A stretch of 64,000 nt of DNA, from NCBI GenBank assembly GCA_017163975.1, contig JAFFSR010000309.1, positions 434,001 through 498,000 of the forward strand, read 5' to 3'. This stretch comes from Anastatus disparis (taxonomy: Eukaryota; Arthropoda; Insecta; Hymenoptera; Eupelmidae). The translations under genes were made by a program, and so were the position numbers. This document shows positions 1 through 13,565 of the stretch, piece by piece; the first letter of the stretch is position 1; each line of letters opens with the position of its first letter. Under the pieces are notes generated by a model. The model did no database searches. It was not told the DNA's origin and was given only the letters and a program-made list of their open reading frames with translations.

Positions 1-1435
1 GAGTACTGTCTGAGGCATACATTTTTTCATAGACAATTGGCAATAAATTTAAATGAAAAATTAAAATTCTATCCTCGTCAATAGATTATAAATTTTTTTC
101 TGTCAAATAAAATAATTTTTGTAATTTTCGTATTATTTTTTATGATCGTGTTAGATTAGTGTAAAAGTTATAAACTGTAAAATGATATAACTTATTAATA
201 ATTCATTATAGTTAAACTGCATTTAAATTTACTACGCAAATGTTAGAAATAATGAGATTCTAAAGAATTTCAATAATATAAATGGTTAAAACGAATGAAT
301 GCCCGTCTGGGTGTTTTTCTGACCCATTGTAAACGAATCATTTTAAAAATAAGATAAAAAAAGAAAATTCAAAAGCGTGTATGTACTTTAGTATCATATG
401 TTAAAATAATAACTATTTTTGCCACAAAGTAATAAATTCCTATATTAAAAGGGAGATGAGCTTTAGAGCGCTGCCATATTGCTGATCAAAAATATGATTG
501 GTCGATAGTGGCCGCCATATTCTTGAACATACACAGAAAGAAATTTGGCAATGCATGATTACCATTTTCTGATCATATAGGATTGCAAAATTATTTGAAA
601 TAATATATTCTAAATTTGGTAAAGCATTTTTCTCAAAATTGTAATATAACATTTCAAGAAGCTTCGAAATACCGTATGCTATGCTTGAAATGCTATATCT
701 CAACAAAGAGAAAAAGAATCACAAAACTTGACATCCCAGATGTCAAGTGCATTGAATCCTGTATTTCAAAGTTTGTTAAAATGATATATTACCATCTATT
801 TCATTAAAAAAAGTGAAAATAGTAATCTTTTATTCAATTGATGCTCATTTAGTATTTCAATCAATGTTGAAATCTTCTATTACCAAATATCTTTTTGCGT
901 AGAATCATCAAAATACGTAGTTTTCTTGATCAGCTTTATATTTATATATTTAGATATATTTAGATTAGATTCAGATAGATAGTAGATAGGTAGATAAATT
1001 TGATATTTATTAGATTAGATAATATTCAAAATTGTTGTGGTAGGTTATAATTAATCATCATTATATATCATCATTATATATGAAAAAATATAACTCTTGC
1101 AGTTGTAGGTTATGATCAACCATTTATGAAAATAAACTTACAGCTATTTTTGTATTATTTTTATTTATTTGATTAAAAATTTATGTTTTGCATTATTTTT
1201 ATTTGTTTGACGAAAATTTGTTTTGTTTTATAAAAAGTTTGTGATTGTGATCTGAGCTTTATAAAATATAGATACAGAAGACAGTACATTAACAATTAAT
1301 TGTGAAAAGGTAAGAATGTCTTTATGTTTATGTTTTTGTATCTAATAAAATTTAATTTAAATCAAATCATCAAAATATATATTACTACTATTATATTAAA
1401 GTCAAGAATTAAGACTTTTTTTTTCTTACGTGAAT
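1..1435. other. AT-rich intergenic DNA, no gene found
   Basis: No open reading frame with recognisable protein character. The short frame at 616-807 (63 codons) starts at a non-ATG codon and has no family motif. There are many A/T runs and short TAGAT/GATAG repeats around 945-1020. I see no RNA gene or inverted-repeat element here. Confidence 0.6.
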
Positions 1436-1975
1436 ATCTTTTGGTTTATGGGTTTATGGTTTTTGGGCTTATGGTTTATAAGTTTCTGGTTTATGGTTTA
1501 TGAGTTTATGGGTTCATGGTTTATGATTTCATAATTTATGAGTTCATAGTTTATGGTTTATGGGTTTATGGTTTATGGGTATGTGGTTTATAGGTTTATA
1601 GTTTTTAAATTTATGATTTATGCGTATATGGTTTGTGGTTTATGAATTTATGGTTTATGGGTTTATTGTTTATGGATTATGGGTTTATAGATTATGGGTT
1701 TATGGTTTATAGGTTTATGTGTTTATGGTTCATGGTTCTATAGTTTATGGGTTTATGATTTTATGGTTTATGGGTTTATAGATTATGGGTTTATAGTTTA
1801 TGAGTTAATGGTTTATGAATTTATGGTTTATGGATTTATGGTTTATGGGTTTATGGTTTATGGGCTTATGGTTTATGGGTTTAAGGTTTATAGTTAATGG
1901 GTTTTTGGTTTATGGGTTTATGGTTTACGTGTTTATGGATTATGGTTTATTTTCTTCTACGGGTTTATGGATTAT
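1436..1975 (+). repeat. Minisatellite, about 15-bp units built on TTTATGG
   Basis: About 540 bp of GGTTTATGGGTTTAT-type units with frequent one-base variation and T/G strand bias. The frames across it give only periodic Met-Val-Tyr-Gly-Phe peptides, so they are not genes. The strand-asymmetric T/G composition resembles telomeric repeats, but the unit is neither the insect TTAGG repeat nor regular enough to be telomeric. Confidence 0.9.
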
Positions 1976-3032
1976 GGTTACTTTCTTTTTTCATGATCTG
2001 AATTATAATTTTATGAAATAAATTTTTTTTTAGTTCAATAATAATATAGAAAATCTAATATTGTTAATATGAATCATCTTTGTAATGAAATGTCATAATA
2101 ATACATACGGTTATGAGTATAATTAAAATCCGTATTCGAATCCTATAGTATGATTGTCAATAATTATTATTTATTTTTATTAAAGCTTATTATTATACAA
2201 AAAATTAAATATTTTTATTTCAATGCAATATAATATAATGATATAAATGTATGAAATAAAATTAAATAAATATTTATATTAAAATACTATTGTCAATGAA
2301 TTTAGCAAATTGATATATATAATAATATAATATATAAAGAGGCATACGAAGGACGTTAGGAGCGAGGTAAATGCTGCTAGTAATACAATTATAATAAATG
2401 TAGAAACCATATATTTACAAAAATCAAGTTTTGCTAAATTTTGGAATTATTATGCAAATTGAATAAAAGCATAATTTTTATTGAAAAATTGAAGAAAATA
2501 TTGATGGTGACATAAAGATTATTTAAAATGTTTCTATTCTATTTGAAAACTTTTAAATTAATAGATTTATTTTATTGATTGAACATACGTTGGTAAATCA
2601 GTAAATTTTGTAACTCTTTTATAAACAAAATGTTTACTTATTAAAATTATTATTTTTCAGTGGTTACAATTTTTATACGTGTGTACATATGTATATAATA
2701 TTATGATGATATTGTTAAAGTTAAAATGATTTACTTTTTATTAATATGCTTTTGTATTTATAAATTTTTATTGTTTTGGCACAATTACATTGACAGTCAA
2801 ACATTGCATTTATAACTTTTAATTTTGTTCGTATGGAAATAATCTATTCGAATAACTATTAAATGTAAGAAATTGTGAATAATTGTTAATAATTTTAATA
2901 ATTATAAATAATTGTTTATAACTGTGAATAATAATTAATTTTCTACAAATTTTTGAAAAATTTGAAAAAATCAGAAAAAATATGAATAATTTTTATGATT
3001 AATTATGAATATTAATGTTTCCAATTCCGTAG
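1976..3032. other. AT-rich intergenic DNA with one dispersed-repeat copy
   Basis: Apart from the repeat copy at 2331-2410 I see no gene. Around 2860-2990 there are TAATAATT-rich runs. The stretch ends at the TTAA that borders the foldback element beginning at 3037. Confidence 0.5.
2331..2410 (+). repeat. Dispersed repeat copy 1 (core GACGTTAGGAGCGAGGTA)
   Basis: These 80 bases recur almost exactly at 4229-4308 (one clear difference, GCGAGG against GCAAGG). The core lies at 2352-2369 and its exact reverse complement lies at 4969-4986. The AT-rich sequence just upstream (about 2300-2340) also resembles the sequence upstream of the copy ending at 47234, so this is probably the 3' edge of a transposon-derived family. 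Confidence 0.75.
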
Positions 3033-3036
3033 TTAA

Positions 3037-3424
3037 GAGCAGGCCGGATTCGCTGTCCTTGTCTAATTGGCATTTTTGTTATTTACTCAAGTATCAATCG
3101 GTGTATCTGCAAATTAAAGGTTAAGCGCAATAGATATTATTATTACAAATATTTATGCACAAGAAAAAAAACATCCATCGCTTTGTTTTTGAGAAAAGTA
3201 AGGAACGCGAAAATATTATAAACATAATCTTTTACTTCGGCGTTCCTTACTTTTCTCAAAAACAAATCGGTAGATTTTTTTTTTCTTGTGCATAGATATT
3301 CATAATAATAATAATATCTATTGCGATCAACCTTTATTTTGAAGATACACGGATTAATACTTGAGTAAATAACAAACAACTCAATTGTTACTCGGTCGGT
3401 ATCAGGTTCTACTCCGGCCTGCCG
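3037..3424. mobile_element. Foldback MITE with TTAA duplication
   Basis: A 388-bp near-palindrome. The ends read GAGCAGGCCGGA and, on the other strand, CGGCAGGCCGGA. The long inner arms, roughly 3078-3203 and 3236-3372, pair across a centre near 3220. TTAA lies directly outside both ends (3033-3036 and 3425-3428), which is the target duplication of piggyBac and Kolobok-type elements. It encodes no transposase, so it is non-autonomous. Confidence 0.85.
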
Positions 3425-3609
3425 TTAATAACAATTATTAACAGTCATTAATAATAATTTACTGTTATTCAGTTTTTCGCAAGAATTATTTCCATATGTT
3501 ATACATAATAAAAAGTTAGATTGGTTTTCATTATAATTTATATTCAATATTTTCTATAAAAACATGCATGCTAAAGTATTAGTTTTCAATACAGTATGTT
3601 CATTAAATG

Positions 3610-4727
3610 TTGTGACGGTCATGGGGATTAGGTGACCGCACTGAATATAAAATGCTAAATTGATATATGCAATAAATAAAAAAGAACTGTAGTATAATTA
3701 AGTAATTTATTTAATACGTATAGATACTTGTAACATAGCTAAATTTTGGGCGGCAGTCGTGTTGACGGACACGACACCGTTGCACAATGCACGAATCGAA
3801 GAATATGATGCACGACGCACAGGAAATGCCGGACTTACCAGACAAGGAGTAGCTAAAAAGGAGGCTAAAAAAATGGAGCTAAAAGGGGACAAAATAATTA
3901 GCTTGAATATATATAAAAAAATACACGCGTACACGATCGCCCGCAGCACACACGCTCGCGACGACAGCACACACGTGGCACGCTCTATTTAAGTGATAAA
4001 AGAAATGATGTTGTTAGAATCTCAACGAGATTCGCACTCGCACAATATCGTTGCACACAACGCTCAAAGACAAAAAATTAATATATTAACAGCGTAGTAA
4101 ACGCTTTGCACGCTCAATGCCAACACAAGACAACCTAATTGCTCGACGGCGACAGAAGGAATGAACGACAATAGACGCTCTTCCTTCTTGCTGTTCACTC
4201 TTTTCTTTCGCGCACATGCGAAAGTTTATATATAAAGAGGCATACGAAGGACGTTAGGAGCAAGGTAAATGCTGCTAGTAATACAATTATAATAAATGTA
4301 GAAACCATCGCGCATTGCTAAAGTTATTAGTTTTTGCTAAAAATTAATTATTTGATTAGAAAAGGACAGAGATACGTGACCTCCTCTTAAAAAGTTTATC
4401 CTAAAAGAATTTTACTCTTCATTCAAGTATTATTAACTAATCTGTGCAACGCCATAAGCTCAAACCACTAAGAGATAGGTAGAAACTATATGCCCAAGCT
4501 TGACTGCTAGAGTCACAGCGTACAAGGGCTATAGGTGTGTATAGTAGCTAAAAGAGACCATACCCTTGCTGAGCCTCGCGCGTGTGTGCGTGTGTGGAAC
4601 GATGTAGGGTTGACTACTGTACTCGGCGTTTTTCTGCTCGTCGTAATGCTCTCAAATGCTTCCTTCTGTCGCGCGTGAATACTGTATATTCCTCGTAGCG
4701 CGAAAATACGAAGCTTGATTTACATAT
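3610..4727. mobile_element. GC-richer block resembling LTR-retrotransposon debris
   Basis: The base composition differs sharply from its surroundings: many CG dinucleotides and ACACACG/GCGCGC runs near 3930-3980 and 4570-4600. It opens with TGTGACGG, similar to the TGTGACGTGG that begins the LTR-like blocks at 5899 and 39590. The two opposed frames near 3707-3992 have no family motif. A repeat copy (4229-4308) sits inside. No terminal duplication or second LTR was found, so the assignment is weak. Confidence 0.3.
4229..4308 (+). repeat. Dispersed repeat copy 2
   Basis: Nearly identical to 2331-2410 over 80 bases. The flanks differ, which argues for two insertions or a small segmental duplication rather than one long repeat. 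Confidence 0.75.
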
Positions 4728-4728
4728 A

Positions 4729-4754
4729 GTAACATGGTCAATTTACCATGTTAC
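4729..4754. repeat. Perfect 10-bp-arm palindrome
   Basis: GTAACATGGT and ACCATGTTAC pair exactly around a 6-base loop. It sits at the right edge of the GC-richer block, so it may be an element end or a transcribed hairpin. No U-run typical of a bacterial terminator follows, and none would be expected here. Confidence 0.6.
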
Positions 4755-4967
4755 AATGTACAATTACTTTCAAAAGTTAAAAGTTGAAATAATTTAGACA
4801 CAATTTTTCCTTAAAAAAATATTTTTTTTCGATAATTCATTGATTGTTTAGTGTTAATGTATGGTTTATTTATATGTAAAATGAATAGATTATTTTTTTA
4901 ATGTATTTTTAATTTTTCATCATTTACAATTGTCATTCACTAAATTAATTTATAAACTAGCAAAAAA

Positions 4968-5230
4968 TACCTCGCTCCTAACGTCGCTCGGTTGAATTTT
5001 CATATATTATATTATTATGTATAAATTAGCCAATTTTAAAATAAAAAAGAATCGACGCAACTTATGAATTGTGATATTGTAGTTTTGTACCAAATTAAAT
5101 TTTTCTATTTTTATAAAAAAGAATAATTAAAGTTACAATGTGCATAAAAATTATTTAAATACAAATTATATCATGATGAATTAAGAATTTGTTCTACTAA
5201 ATTGCATTTGAATCAATGAGAAAATATAAT
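4968..5230 (-). repeat. Dispersed repeat copy 3, inverted
   Basis: It begins with the reverse complement of GACGTTAGGAGCGAGGTA. For about 260 bases it matches the reverse complement of 46980-47240, including the shared landmark ATTATATTATTATGTATAAAT. Similarity stops at about 5230, which defines one edge of the repeat. Confidence 0.75.
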
Positions 5231-5898
5231 AGGAATTTTTTCTTTTTAATCACGTGTTTCAATCACGAACCATGAAATAATCGAAAACAGTATTTGACGT
5301 TTACTAGAACTAACAACTGCACGAAGAAAAGAAAGTATTGTTAAAATAGGTTCTAAATCAAGTATATCTAATTTATGTATTAAGGTACTTAAAAAAAGAG
5401 TGACGATATAATTTCAATTAGTACTATAGCTTGAATGTTAGGTACCAATGTTTGTACTATTATATTATGAAGTAAGAGCATAAATTTGCGATGCTTACTG
5501 CCTTTTTTTGGTATTAAGACTGATCTTTCACCTACTCGATTCAAGGGCAATATTTCGCAGAAAATGCAATTATTAACCTCTTTTCGTGCGGCTTTTCCTG
5601 TTACTAAAATTGAAAATTATTAAATATAGAATTATTTATATAATATATAACTCTTTAAAATTACTAATTATTAATATTTAAATTCGTGATATTCAAGGAT
5701 TAAAACGATACATGTTTATGTTCCATATTCCGTTTTAAAATAGTTACTTTTGAGTTTTAAATTAATGATTAGAAATTTAAAATTGATATATATATATATA
5801 TATATATATTATATGATCTACATTATATTTATCAACTGTTGAAAATCGTTACACAATTTATTGGGTTTTACGTTAACAGGTATTAATTATATTGAAGT
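5231..5898. other. AT-rich intergenic DNA
   Basis: No coding frame or inverted-repeat element recognised. A (TA) run lies at about 5789-5812. Confidence 0.5.
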
Positions 5899-7330
5899 TG
5901 TGACGTGGTATTTTCACACCACAATAATTTTTTTTTGTTTGTTTTATTTATTTAAAATAATTATCTGTTAAAAACCTGTTAAATAAAAAGTCATACATAA
6001 TTCCCCGAGCGTGTGAATTCATAAAATAATAATCGCCACACCCGTGACAGCAACCAAGGCCACCGTAAGAAACCAAAAGAGAAATAATTCTGTTGTGTTC
6101 TTGTTTTCGGTGCTGAGCCCTGGATGTACACAGCTGATCACATAACCTATTGCCAAGTAGCCATGTACGTTGGACTACCGGCTGACGGCACTGACGAAGA
6201 AACAACTATGCACATATACACTTACGAGACACACAGAGAGCCCCGAGCAGACGATTCTCATAATCAACCGTCCAGGAGGAGGCGAAACGGCGCCGACGGC
6301 ACAAAATATATATAAACACGTGCTCGCGCGAATATGTTATTGTGGCGCTCGCGTAGAGTTAGTTAAAAGGTAAAAAGAGAGAGAGATAGATAGAAATAGA
6401 CTCAGAGAATAATTAAAGTCAATAAAGTAGGATAAACGCATATGGTAAAAAGATAGCGTACATATAAAAAACTTAATTATAATAGAAAGAAATGCTAGAT
6501 TAACAGATAGGAATTGAAATGAGTCATATTATAGGTGGCGCTTAACGACTAACGATATTTAAACATAACTTAAATAATAATTCCTGTTTGCTCGTTGTAA
6601 AAATCTTTTTGTATATCTTTATAGATGGCGATACAGGACAAATAAAAAAAATTGACATTGTAATTGTACGAAATAATTAAAAATAAAAATTAATTAATAG
6701 AACAAAGATTTAAGCGAAGTTAAAATAACGTCACTTGATAAAAATTAAAACTCTTTATTGTAGTGAGAAAAATAATTAGCTAGTCATAGAGAAAATAAGA
6801 AACTGTAATCAAATTAAGCGCGCAGATGGCGTAACAGGTAAAGTGTAAAAATACTACACTAGTGACGGGAAATAACATGTAATTTGACTAGCGAGTAGCG
6901 AACTACACCAGAAGAAGATGATGAAAAGAACTTTATTTGATTAGTGAGTCGCGAAATAGAAAAAGATAGTATATAGGAAATAACAAGAGTAACAAAGAGA
7001 GCAATAAAAAAGAAGAAGCCACTGATGCTCAGCGTTCGCTTCCTTCTTCTTCGTGCCTCATTATCGTTTCGTTAGCCTTGCTGCATATAGTTGTATTCTA
7101 CCATTTTTTTCTTTAAAAGCTAAATTTCGCGTTGTTATTCATTAAAGTTCTAGTTGTTTGATTATTATTGTTGAGTTTTTTTCTATGGTTATTAAAAATT
7201 AAAGATTATTGTTGTTAAGTTTTCTTTTATTAAATAAAAATCGGTCTCACGTGGGGATCAACACCAACTGCGAAAGACTACTATCAAATTGGAGGGTCTA
7301 TAGCACAGATTGCCGGCCATTTTGGGAGAC
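5899..7330 (+). mobile_element. LTR-like block with leader sequence
   Basis: It starts TGTGACGTGGTA, sharing TGTGACGTGGT with the better-defined solo LTR at 39590. Inside are a TATA-like TATATATAAA (6307-6316) followed by a GC-rich stretch and AATAAA (6421-6426), the U3-R order expected of an LTR. Around 7240-7330 the sequence becomes GC-richer, with a TGGGGATC-type string that could be a primer-binding site, though I could not match it to a tRNA. No gag or pol frame follows, and no second LTR or target duplication was found. Confidence 0.4.
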
Positions 7331-8984
7331 AACCTTCACAGATTTTTGGGGTTTTGCTGTTGCTTCTTCTATTGAGAGAAAATAAAATAATGGCTGAGGT
7401 AGAGCATAGCAACGAGCAGAAAAAGGTATAATTTGTATTAAAAATTAATTTTTGTTTGTTTGAAAATTGTGATAAGAGAAATTAATAGTGCGCGAAATTG
7501 AAAACATAAATTCTCTCTCTCTCGTGTCGGAATAAAGTAATAGGACAGTAGCGTATAAATTAATCCAATTTGCTACTATTACATAATAACTACGAAATTA
7601 GAAAATTTAATTAGTTTTCTTTTTGTCGGAATTTTTGAAGATTTTAGCGGAAAAATCACGGCAGGCTATATAAATAGCCACGTGGTTCCCTAACCTAAAA
7701 ATAATTCACGATCATAATTGTAACGTAGCAAAAATTTAAATTGTTTGTTTTATTTAAATAGTGAGATAAAATTTGTCATTAAAGTGAATAGTGAAAATTA
7801 ATTGTGAGATTTCCTTTCGTATTCCTAACCTAAAATGTCGAAGTGTAAGAAGAAATTGGGCAATTTAATAAGTGATTGTTCTATTAATAAAAGCTATTTC
7901 TTCCTATTGAATTATATTTGATGAAAGAGTAATTTCAATTATTTATAATTTAAAAATCATAGTTCATAATTAATTCTAGAAACTTTTCTTTTTTTTTAAG
8001 TTTCTTTTACTTAATTTTTACGTCTTATTGAATTTATAAAATCACCCAATTATTATCAAGTTGGTATTAATATTCGAAAGTGATTAAAGATTTCTTTTAT
8101 TGATCGAAATTCTAACCTTGCGATAAATTAATAAAGGATAGTTGTTTGATAAATTCTTTGGAAATTATTTTCCTTAGATAGTTTTTCTTGGATTTAAAAG
8201 TAACCTTCTCAAAATCGTGAAGATAGTAAAATATTAAAATCGAATAATTAAAATTATATTAAAAATCAAAAGTCAACGTAATTTAGTTTCTGGATATATA
8301 TATATATATATATATAAAATATATATATATATATGAAATATATATATTAATTTGCTACAAAATACATAACCTCGCTTCTACGAAACGCCTATTGAAGTTC
8401 AGAGAGAGAAAGACGCAGGAGAAACTCGACACTAGCGCCACCAATTGGAGAATTGCGTAATCTGGGTTACACACTGCTGTTCGAGCCCTACCCTTACATA
8501 ACCTAAAATATATATAGAGCACGTGTTGCATCCGTTACTGAATTTTTTTAAAAATATTAAATAGATTCAAATTATTATTATTGCTTAATATTTTTAACTT
8601 ATAATTTTCTTTTCTCTAACGTAGTATATATTAATTGAATTCAATAGTTTCTTTCTATTTTAAATTAGCCTAAATTTATTTAAAGAATTTGTCTTATAAA
8701 GTAATGTGTCTATGGCTTAACTCAAACTCATTTAATTGAATTACTTAAAGTTTATTTAGTGAATTTCACTCCCTATAATTAGACATTTATTAATTTATTT
8801 ATTGAAGTGATCTTATAATTGGTTAGAATACTAAAAGTAGAGTATTTAATTCTCTTGTTATATTATTATTATTATTTTTGTAGGCTGGTAAATCTCAGAA
8901 TTTGGGAATTATAATCCAATTATTATTTCGTATTTAATCAAATATATTTATAATCTCCCAAATAAAAACCACTCTTACAAAGTT
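7331..8984. other. Intergenic DNA with two tiny possible start exons
   Basis: An ATG at 7390 opens 12 codons and reaches a good donor (AAAAAG then GTATAA at 7426). A second ATG at 7835 opens 28 codons with a Lys-rich start. Neither leads into a recognisable downstream frame. A TATATAAATA-type box lies near 7666-7675 inside a GGCTAT/ATAGCC hairpin. The rest is AT-rich, with (TA) tracts at 8290-8340. Confidence 0.35.
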
Positions 8985-9060
8985 TTTCGCTCCTAACGTC
9001 GCTTAGTTGAATTTTCTTTTATTATATTATTATGTATAAATGACTAATTTTAAGTAAATA
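8985..9060 (-). repeat. Dispersed repeat copy 4, partial
   Basis: It carries CGCTCCTAACGTC followed by GTTGAATTTTC and the ATTATATTATTATGTATAAAT landmark, as at 4968-5050. Similarity fades after about 75 bases. Confidence 0.65.
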
Positions 9061-10591
9061 AGAATTAATTAATTGAATTTTGAGTACTGAATAAAATTGA
9101 AAATAATTTGATGAAACATAATATAAAAATATATGTACACATGAGCTTAAAGTAAAAAAGCGTATAATTTATTTCAAGTGACTATTTCTCACTCTACTGC
9201 CATTAGAAAAACAAAGATAGTACGATATTTGATGTAAATAAACTGAGAACTGGGTACTGAGTTACAACTATAATTTCCAGACCTCAATAAATGACCATGA
9301 ATTTGAATTATGAAATTAATTTATAAGTGAAACATGCTTAAAAGAAATTCGTATTGATTTCTAATAAAAATATCTTCACAAATGTATTTTATATATATAT
9401 ATATATATATATGAAATACGAAATTTAAATAGAAAAAATCATAAGATTAAAATACAACATTTCAATTAATTTTAAATTCGAATATTTCGGAATAAAAAAA
9501 TAACTATTTGCGATTATTTAACAATCCTTTTGGCATCTAATATAAAAATTTAATGAGATACAAATATTACAAAGTGTATGTATCACAAGTAAGGTTTGCA
9601 TATCATAAATATTATAATTTTTAGAAAATTCTTGATATTAATAGATTATTAATTTGGAAAATTAAATATTTTTTCATTGATGACAAGTAACTTTTCAAAA
9701 ATAGTTAAAATAATACTGTAAATGTCAATCAAATAACATTTTCATCAAAATAAATTTCAACGCTATAATTATTAAAATAAACATTTTTATTTAACTACAA
9801 TCTATTGTAATAATTATTTTTTTAATATATATATATTAATAAAATAATAATTTTATTTGATGAACAGTTATATAAATATTATATATTTATAATTGTATAA
9901 CTTAATTTATTAAATTAAAATTGTATTCAGTTATCATTCAGAGAATGAGGTATTTAAATTAGTTTTCATGAAAATATATTATTTAAAAAGTTACTTGTTA
10001 ACAATTTTTTATAAATAACATACATTTAACTTTAATTACATTTTCATTTGTACACGTGTTTATATTTGAATGAATTGTGATTTATATAAAAATTGTTAGC
10101 AATTCATTTCATTGAAGCAATAATATTTTTAATAAGAGAAACATTAATTTTTAAAAAATATCAAATTACCTCATTTGAAAAATTATAATTACATGATATA
10201 AAAATATTTTTTTAAATATCGTTTGAACATAAATATTATGAAATAGAATTTAAAAAAATTATTTATTAGATATTAAATTTTTTTAATAGTCAATTATAAA
10301 GATAGGACAATATATAAAATATGAATAAAGGTTTCTGATTATGTCTATAATTATGCACTTATATGTATGAACTGTCTAGATAGAAGTAGAATTCCCCCTA
10401 AAAAAATAAATATTTCAAAAGAAAATTTACTCATTAATTGCGAAACATTTATTATGAATGCGGAAAAAAATAATATTCAGTAATATCACTCTATAATTTG
10501 TATTAAATATGACACAAATCATTGAAAGTACAATTATTTCATTATCTTAAATTTGTTGTCAAAGTTTGATTATATTTTACTATAAGAAGAT
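9061..10591. other. AT-rich intergenic DNA
   Basis: No coding frames with family motifs. (TA)n lies at about 9391-9412 and there are many A/T homopolymer runs. I see nothing that can be assigned. Confidence 0.5.
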
Positions 10592-10934
10592 AAAAAAATT
10601 AACTGTCTTTCCATTCTATTGCTGAATTTCCATAAAAGGAATGTATTAACATGTAGTATGTCTCGTGATGATTATTTATTTGAATTTTTAAATTATTCCA
10701 ATCATTAGTTTTCAAGATATTTAAATTTCTGATTTCAAATGGAAAAATTTTAGTAAATAATATTGGAACCCAAACTTCTCAATAAGTAATGAATAGATTT
10801 ATGTAAAAATTTAACTGAATAATCTTCGTGATACATACTGTATGTTAATGCATCTATTTATTCAAAATTTTAAAATACAATGGAAATATAATCAATATTT
10901 ATGGGTGGAAGTGTGCTGTCCATTTCACATCTCC
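10592..10934. mobile_element. TTAA MITE copy related to the one at 35479
   Basis: The right end, read inward, is GGAGATGTGAAATGGACA, close to the 35479-35852 termini (GGGGATGTAAAATGGACA). It is followed by TTAA at 10935-10938. Interior landmarks also match, such as CTATTGCTGAATTTCC, TGTAGTATG and CATTAGTTTTCAAGATATTT. The left terminal about 45 bases are missing or diverged. Confidence 0.6.
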
Positions 10935-11719
10935 TTAATTAATTTATATTTATAAAATTCACATAATATCATATAAAAACTATCAAAATGAGAATCATAT
11001 ATTCAATATAATTGTCAACTATGAATAAAAAGTTTAAAAAATTAAGTGATAACTTATAAAGAGTTATATTATTTTATTGAATACATTTCCAACTACATTT
11101 GATTCCAATACATTTGATTCAAGGAGACAGTATTTTATGGCTGTACTTATGTACAAAATCGTGCGCATGAATACTCCCGAGTATCTAGTGAGTCTCTTTA
11201 CTAGATATGTACCTAGGGTAGCCACTAGGGGAGAGATCAAGGACTTCGCGGTGCCCTTCATGCGTACTGAGACTGGAAGAAATTCCTTTCAAGTTCAAGG
11301 TGCGCATTTTTGGAACTCCCTGCCTGCTTATATAAAAAATCTTCCATCCCTGGTAGAAAGTTTAGCATAAATTATGGCGTGTCCACCAACATATGGCCAT
11401 ATTTGTACGGTGTAATTACACTGTCAAATTTCACCATAAGTTGGCCATAATATGGACTTATTCTAATGTATGATTTGTGCGCACTACTATAATAAACTTA
11501 TATTTATAGTATAACAAGTTTAACTTTAATTGTGAACTTTCTCTATTCTTCTCTATTATTTTTTATTCACTATTCTTCAGATTTTAATTACAAATGAATT
11601 TTTTTTTATTATAACCTAATTTTCTGATATGACTTTATATTCGACATCTTAACCTAACCCTAATCTTTAAAAATAGACGCGCTAATGTAGTTCTTAAGTT
11701 TTGTTAGTTAGTTGAAAAA

Positions 11720-12620
11720 CTCAATATTATGTTATATAATAAAACTAATTGATTTGCATTAACATTGTGTTATAGCAGGACACTTTAAAATTATTTGCAA
11801 AATTTTAGAACTTTGAGTACCAGACTTTCAAAACGAATATGTGTATTATGAAATATTTTGTTTGTAACTAAACCAAAAATGAAACTTAACACCAATTTTT
11901 TCAAAGTGAAATTACAATACAATTCCCAATATATGGATTTATATTGATATTATGCTAGACAAAACATTCTAAAGTTATTTACAAAATTTCATGATTGTAA
12001 ATGCTATAATTTTAAAAACAAATAAGTGAAAACGAAATTATAATATCACTTTAAACAACTTGATGGCCAGTTTCATTTTTAGTCCATATCGAATGAAATA
12101 TTTCATGTGGTACTTGTTAGATTTTTTTTAACTATAGTACTTAAAGCTATGATACTCTGTATTTTGCTTTAAAATATCTTCCTCGAACATGGTATCAATT
12201 CATATGAATTTAATTTATATTGTACTGTTGTTTTGATATAAAAAGTTGGTAAGCAGTTTTATATTTGATTTAGTCTATGATGAGTCCTTTCATATTATAC
12301 GTACCAGACTATACTTCTTTTCAAACTATAGAATTCAATGTTATGTTTTATTATACAACCTAGATTACATTGATTTGCATTGACATTATGTTACAGTAGG
12401 ACATTTTAAAATTATTTGCAAAATTTTAGAACTTTGAGTGCCATAATTTTAAAAAGAATATTCTAACATGTGTATTATTAAATATTTTAGTTGTCGCTAG
12501 ACCAAAAATTAAACTTGCCCCCAACTCCTTTAGAGTGAAATTACAATACAACCTACATTACATGGATCTGTATTGATATTATAATAGAATATTCTAAATT
12601 TATTTACAAAGTCTATGAAC
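11720..12620 (+). repeat. Direct repeat inside the TIR element, spacing about 620 bp
   Basis: About 280-340 bases starting near 11720 recur from about 12340, with the landmark AAATTATTTGCAAAATTTTAG and the surrounding TGATTTGCAT in the same order. It is an internal duplication of the non-autonomous element. Confidence 0.7.
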
Positions 12621-13455
12621 AATTTTAAAATATCTCATTCAATGCTTAAAATCCTTTTGATTAGTCAAAAATGTGATTTCTTCAATTTGGTGGTTGTCGT
12701 AAGCTTTCTCAGTTAATTTTTAACCAATTGTTCGACAAACTTTTAAATTCTTTTTCTTTTTCTTTTAAATAAAAGTGTTATTTTGTGAATACATATTAAT
12801 TAAAGATCTCTGGAAATTTTGAAGTCAATTCGTTGAAAATTGGCTGAGGAAGCTTGCAATGACCACCAAAATCAAGTGTTCGAATAAAAGAAAGAATTTT
12901 AATCATTTCATGAGATTATTTAAAATTATTCATGGGCCAAAGTCTTATATTTTATATATCTAAGGTAAAAAAACTTTTTTTAAATAATATTATTATAAAA
13001 AAATTATTATGACATTTAAATTTAATTTTTATTTTAGGCTTGAATTTGGGCTTGATACCTTAAGTTCTTAATTAATTGATATTTTATATGAGTGTAACTA
13101 CAATTAATATTAAATAATACTAATATCTCATTAATTTATATTAACACTAAATTTATTTTTAAAATAAATCATAACTTATAAAGTTTGTATTGTTCATTAT
13201 AACCTTTGTCTATTCGAGTGATATACTAACAAGTAATTGTTATTAATTGTAAATAATGTCAGACCATTAACTATAACTTTATAAATGAAACTTTAACCTG
13301 TTATTGTTAATTATAAAAATAAATAGTTTATAAAAATGAATAATATATGATGATAATTTATTAAAATGAATCATTTTCTGATGATTCTAAATTATAATTT
13401 CCTTAATTATTATTCCAAAATTTTAATTATCTTTTCAAAATTATAAATTTGTATT

Positions 13456-13565
13456 CCTTGTCAAGTCCATAAGCTGATCATATTCCGTCAAAATAAGACT
13501 GGGTTTGTAGCCTTGTCAAGTCCATAAGCTGGCCATATTCCGTCGAAATAAGACTGGGTTTGTGG
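13456..13565 (+). repeat. Tandem duplication of a 55-bp unit
   Basis: CCTTGTCAAGTCCATAAGCT starts both units (13456 and 13511). The units differ at a few bases (GATC against GGCC, TCAAAA against TCGAAA). It lies near the right end of the TIR element. Confidence 0.85.

Noticed and set aside
1694..2021. Met-Val-Tyr-Gly-Phe repeat peptides
   Set aside because: By-product of the 15-bp minisatellite.
2115..2150. TTCGAATCC-like string as a tRNA TPsiC arm
   Set aside because: No acceptor, D or anticodon stems can be placed around it.
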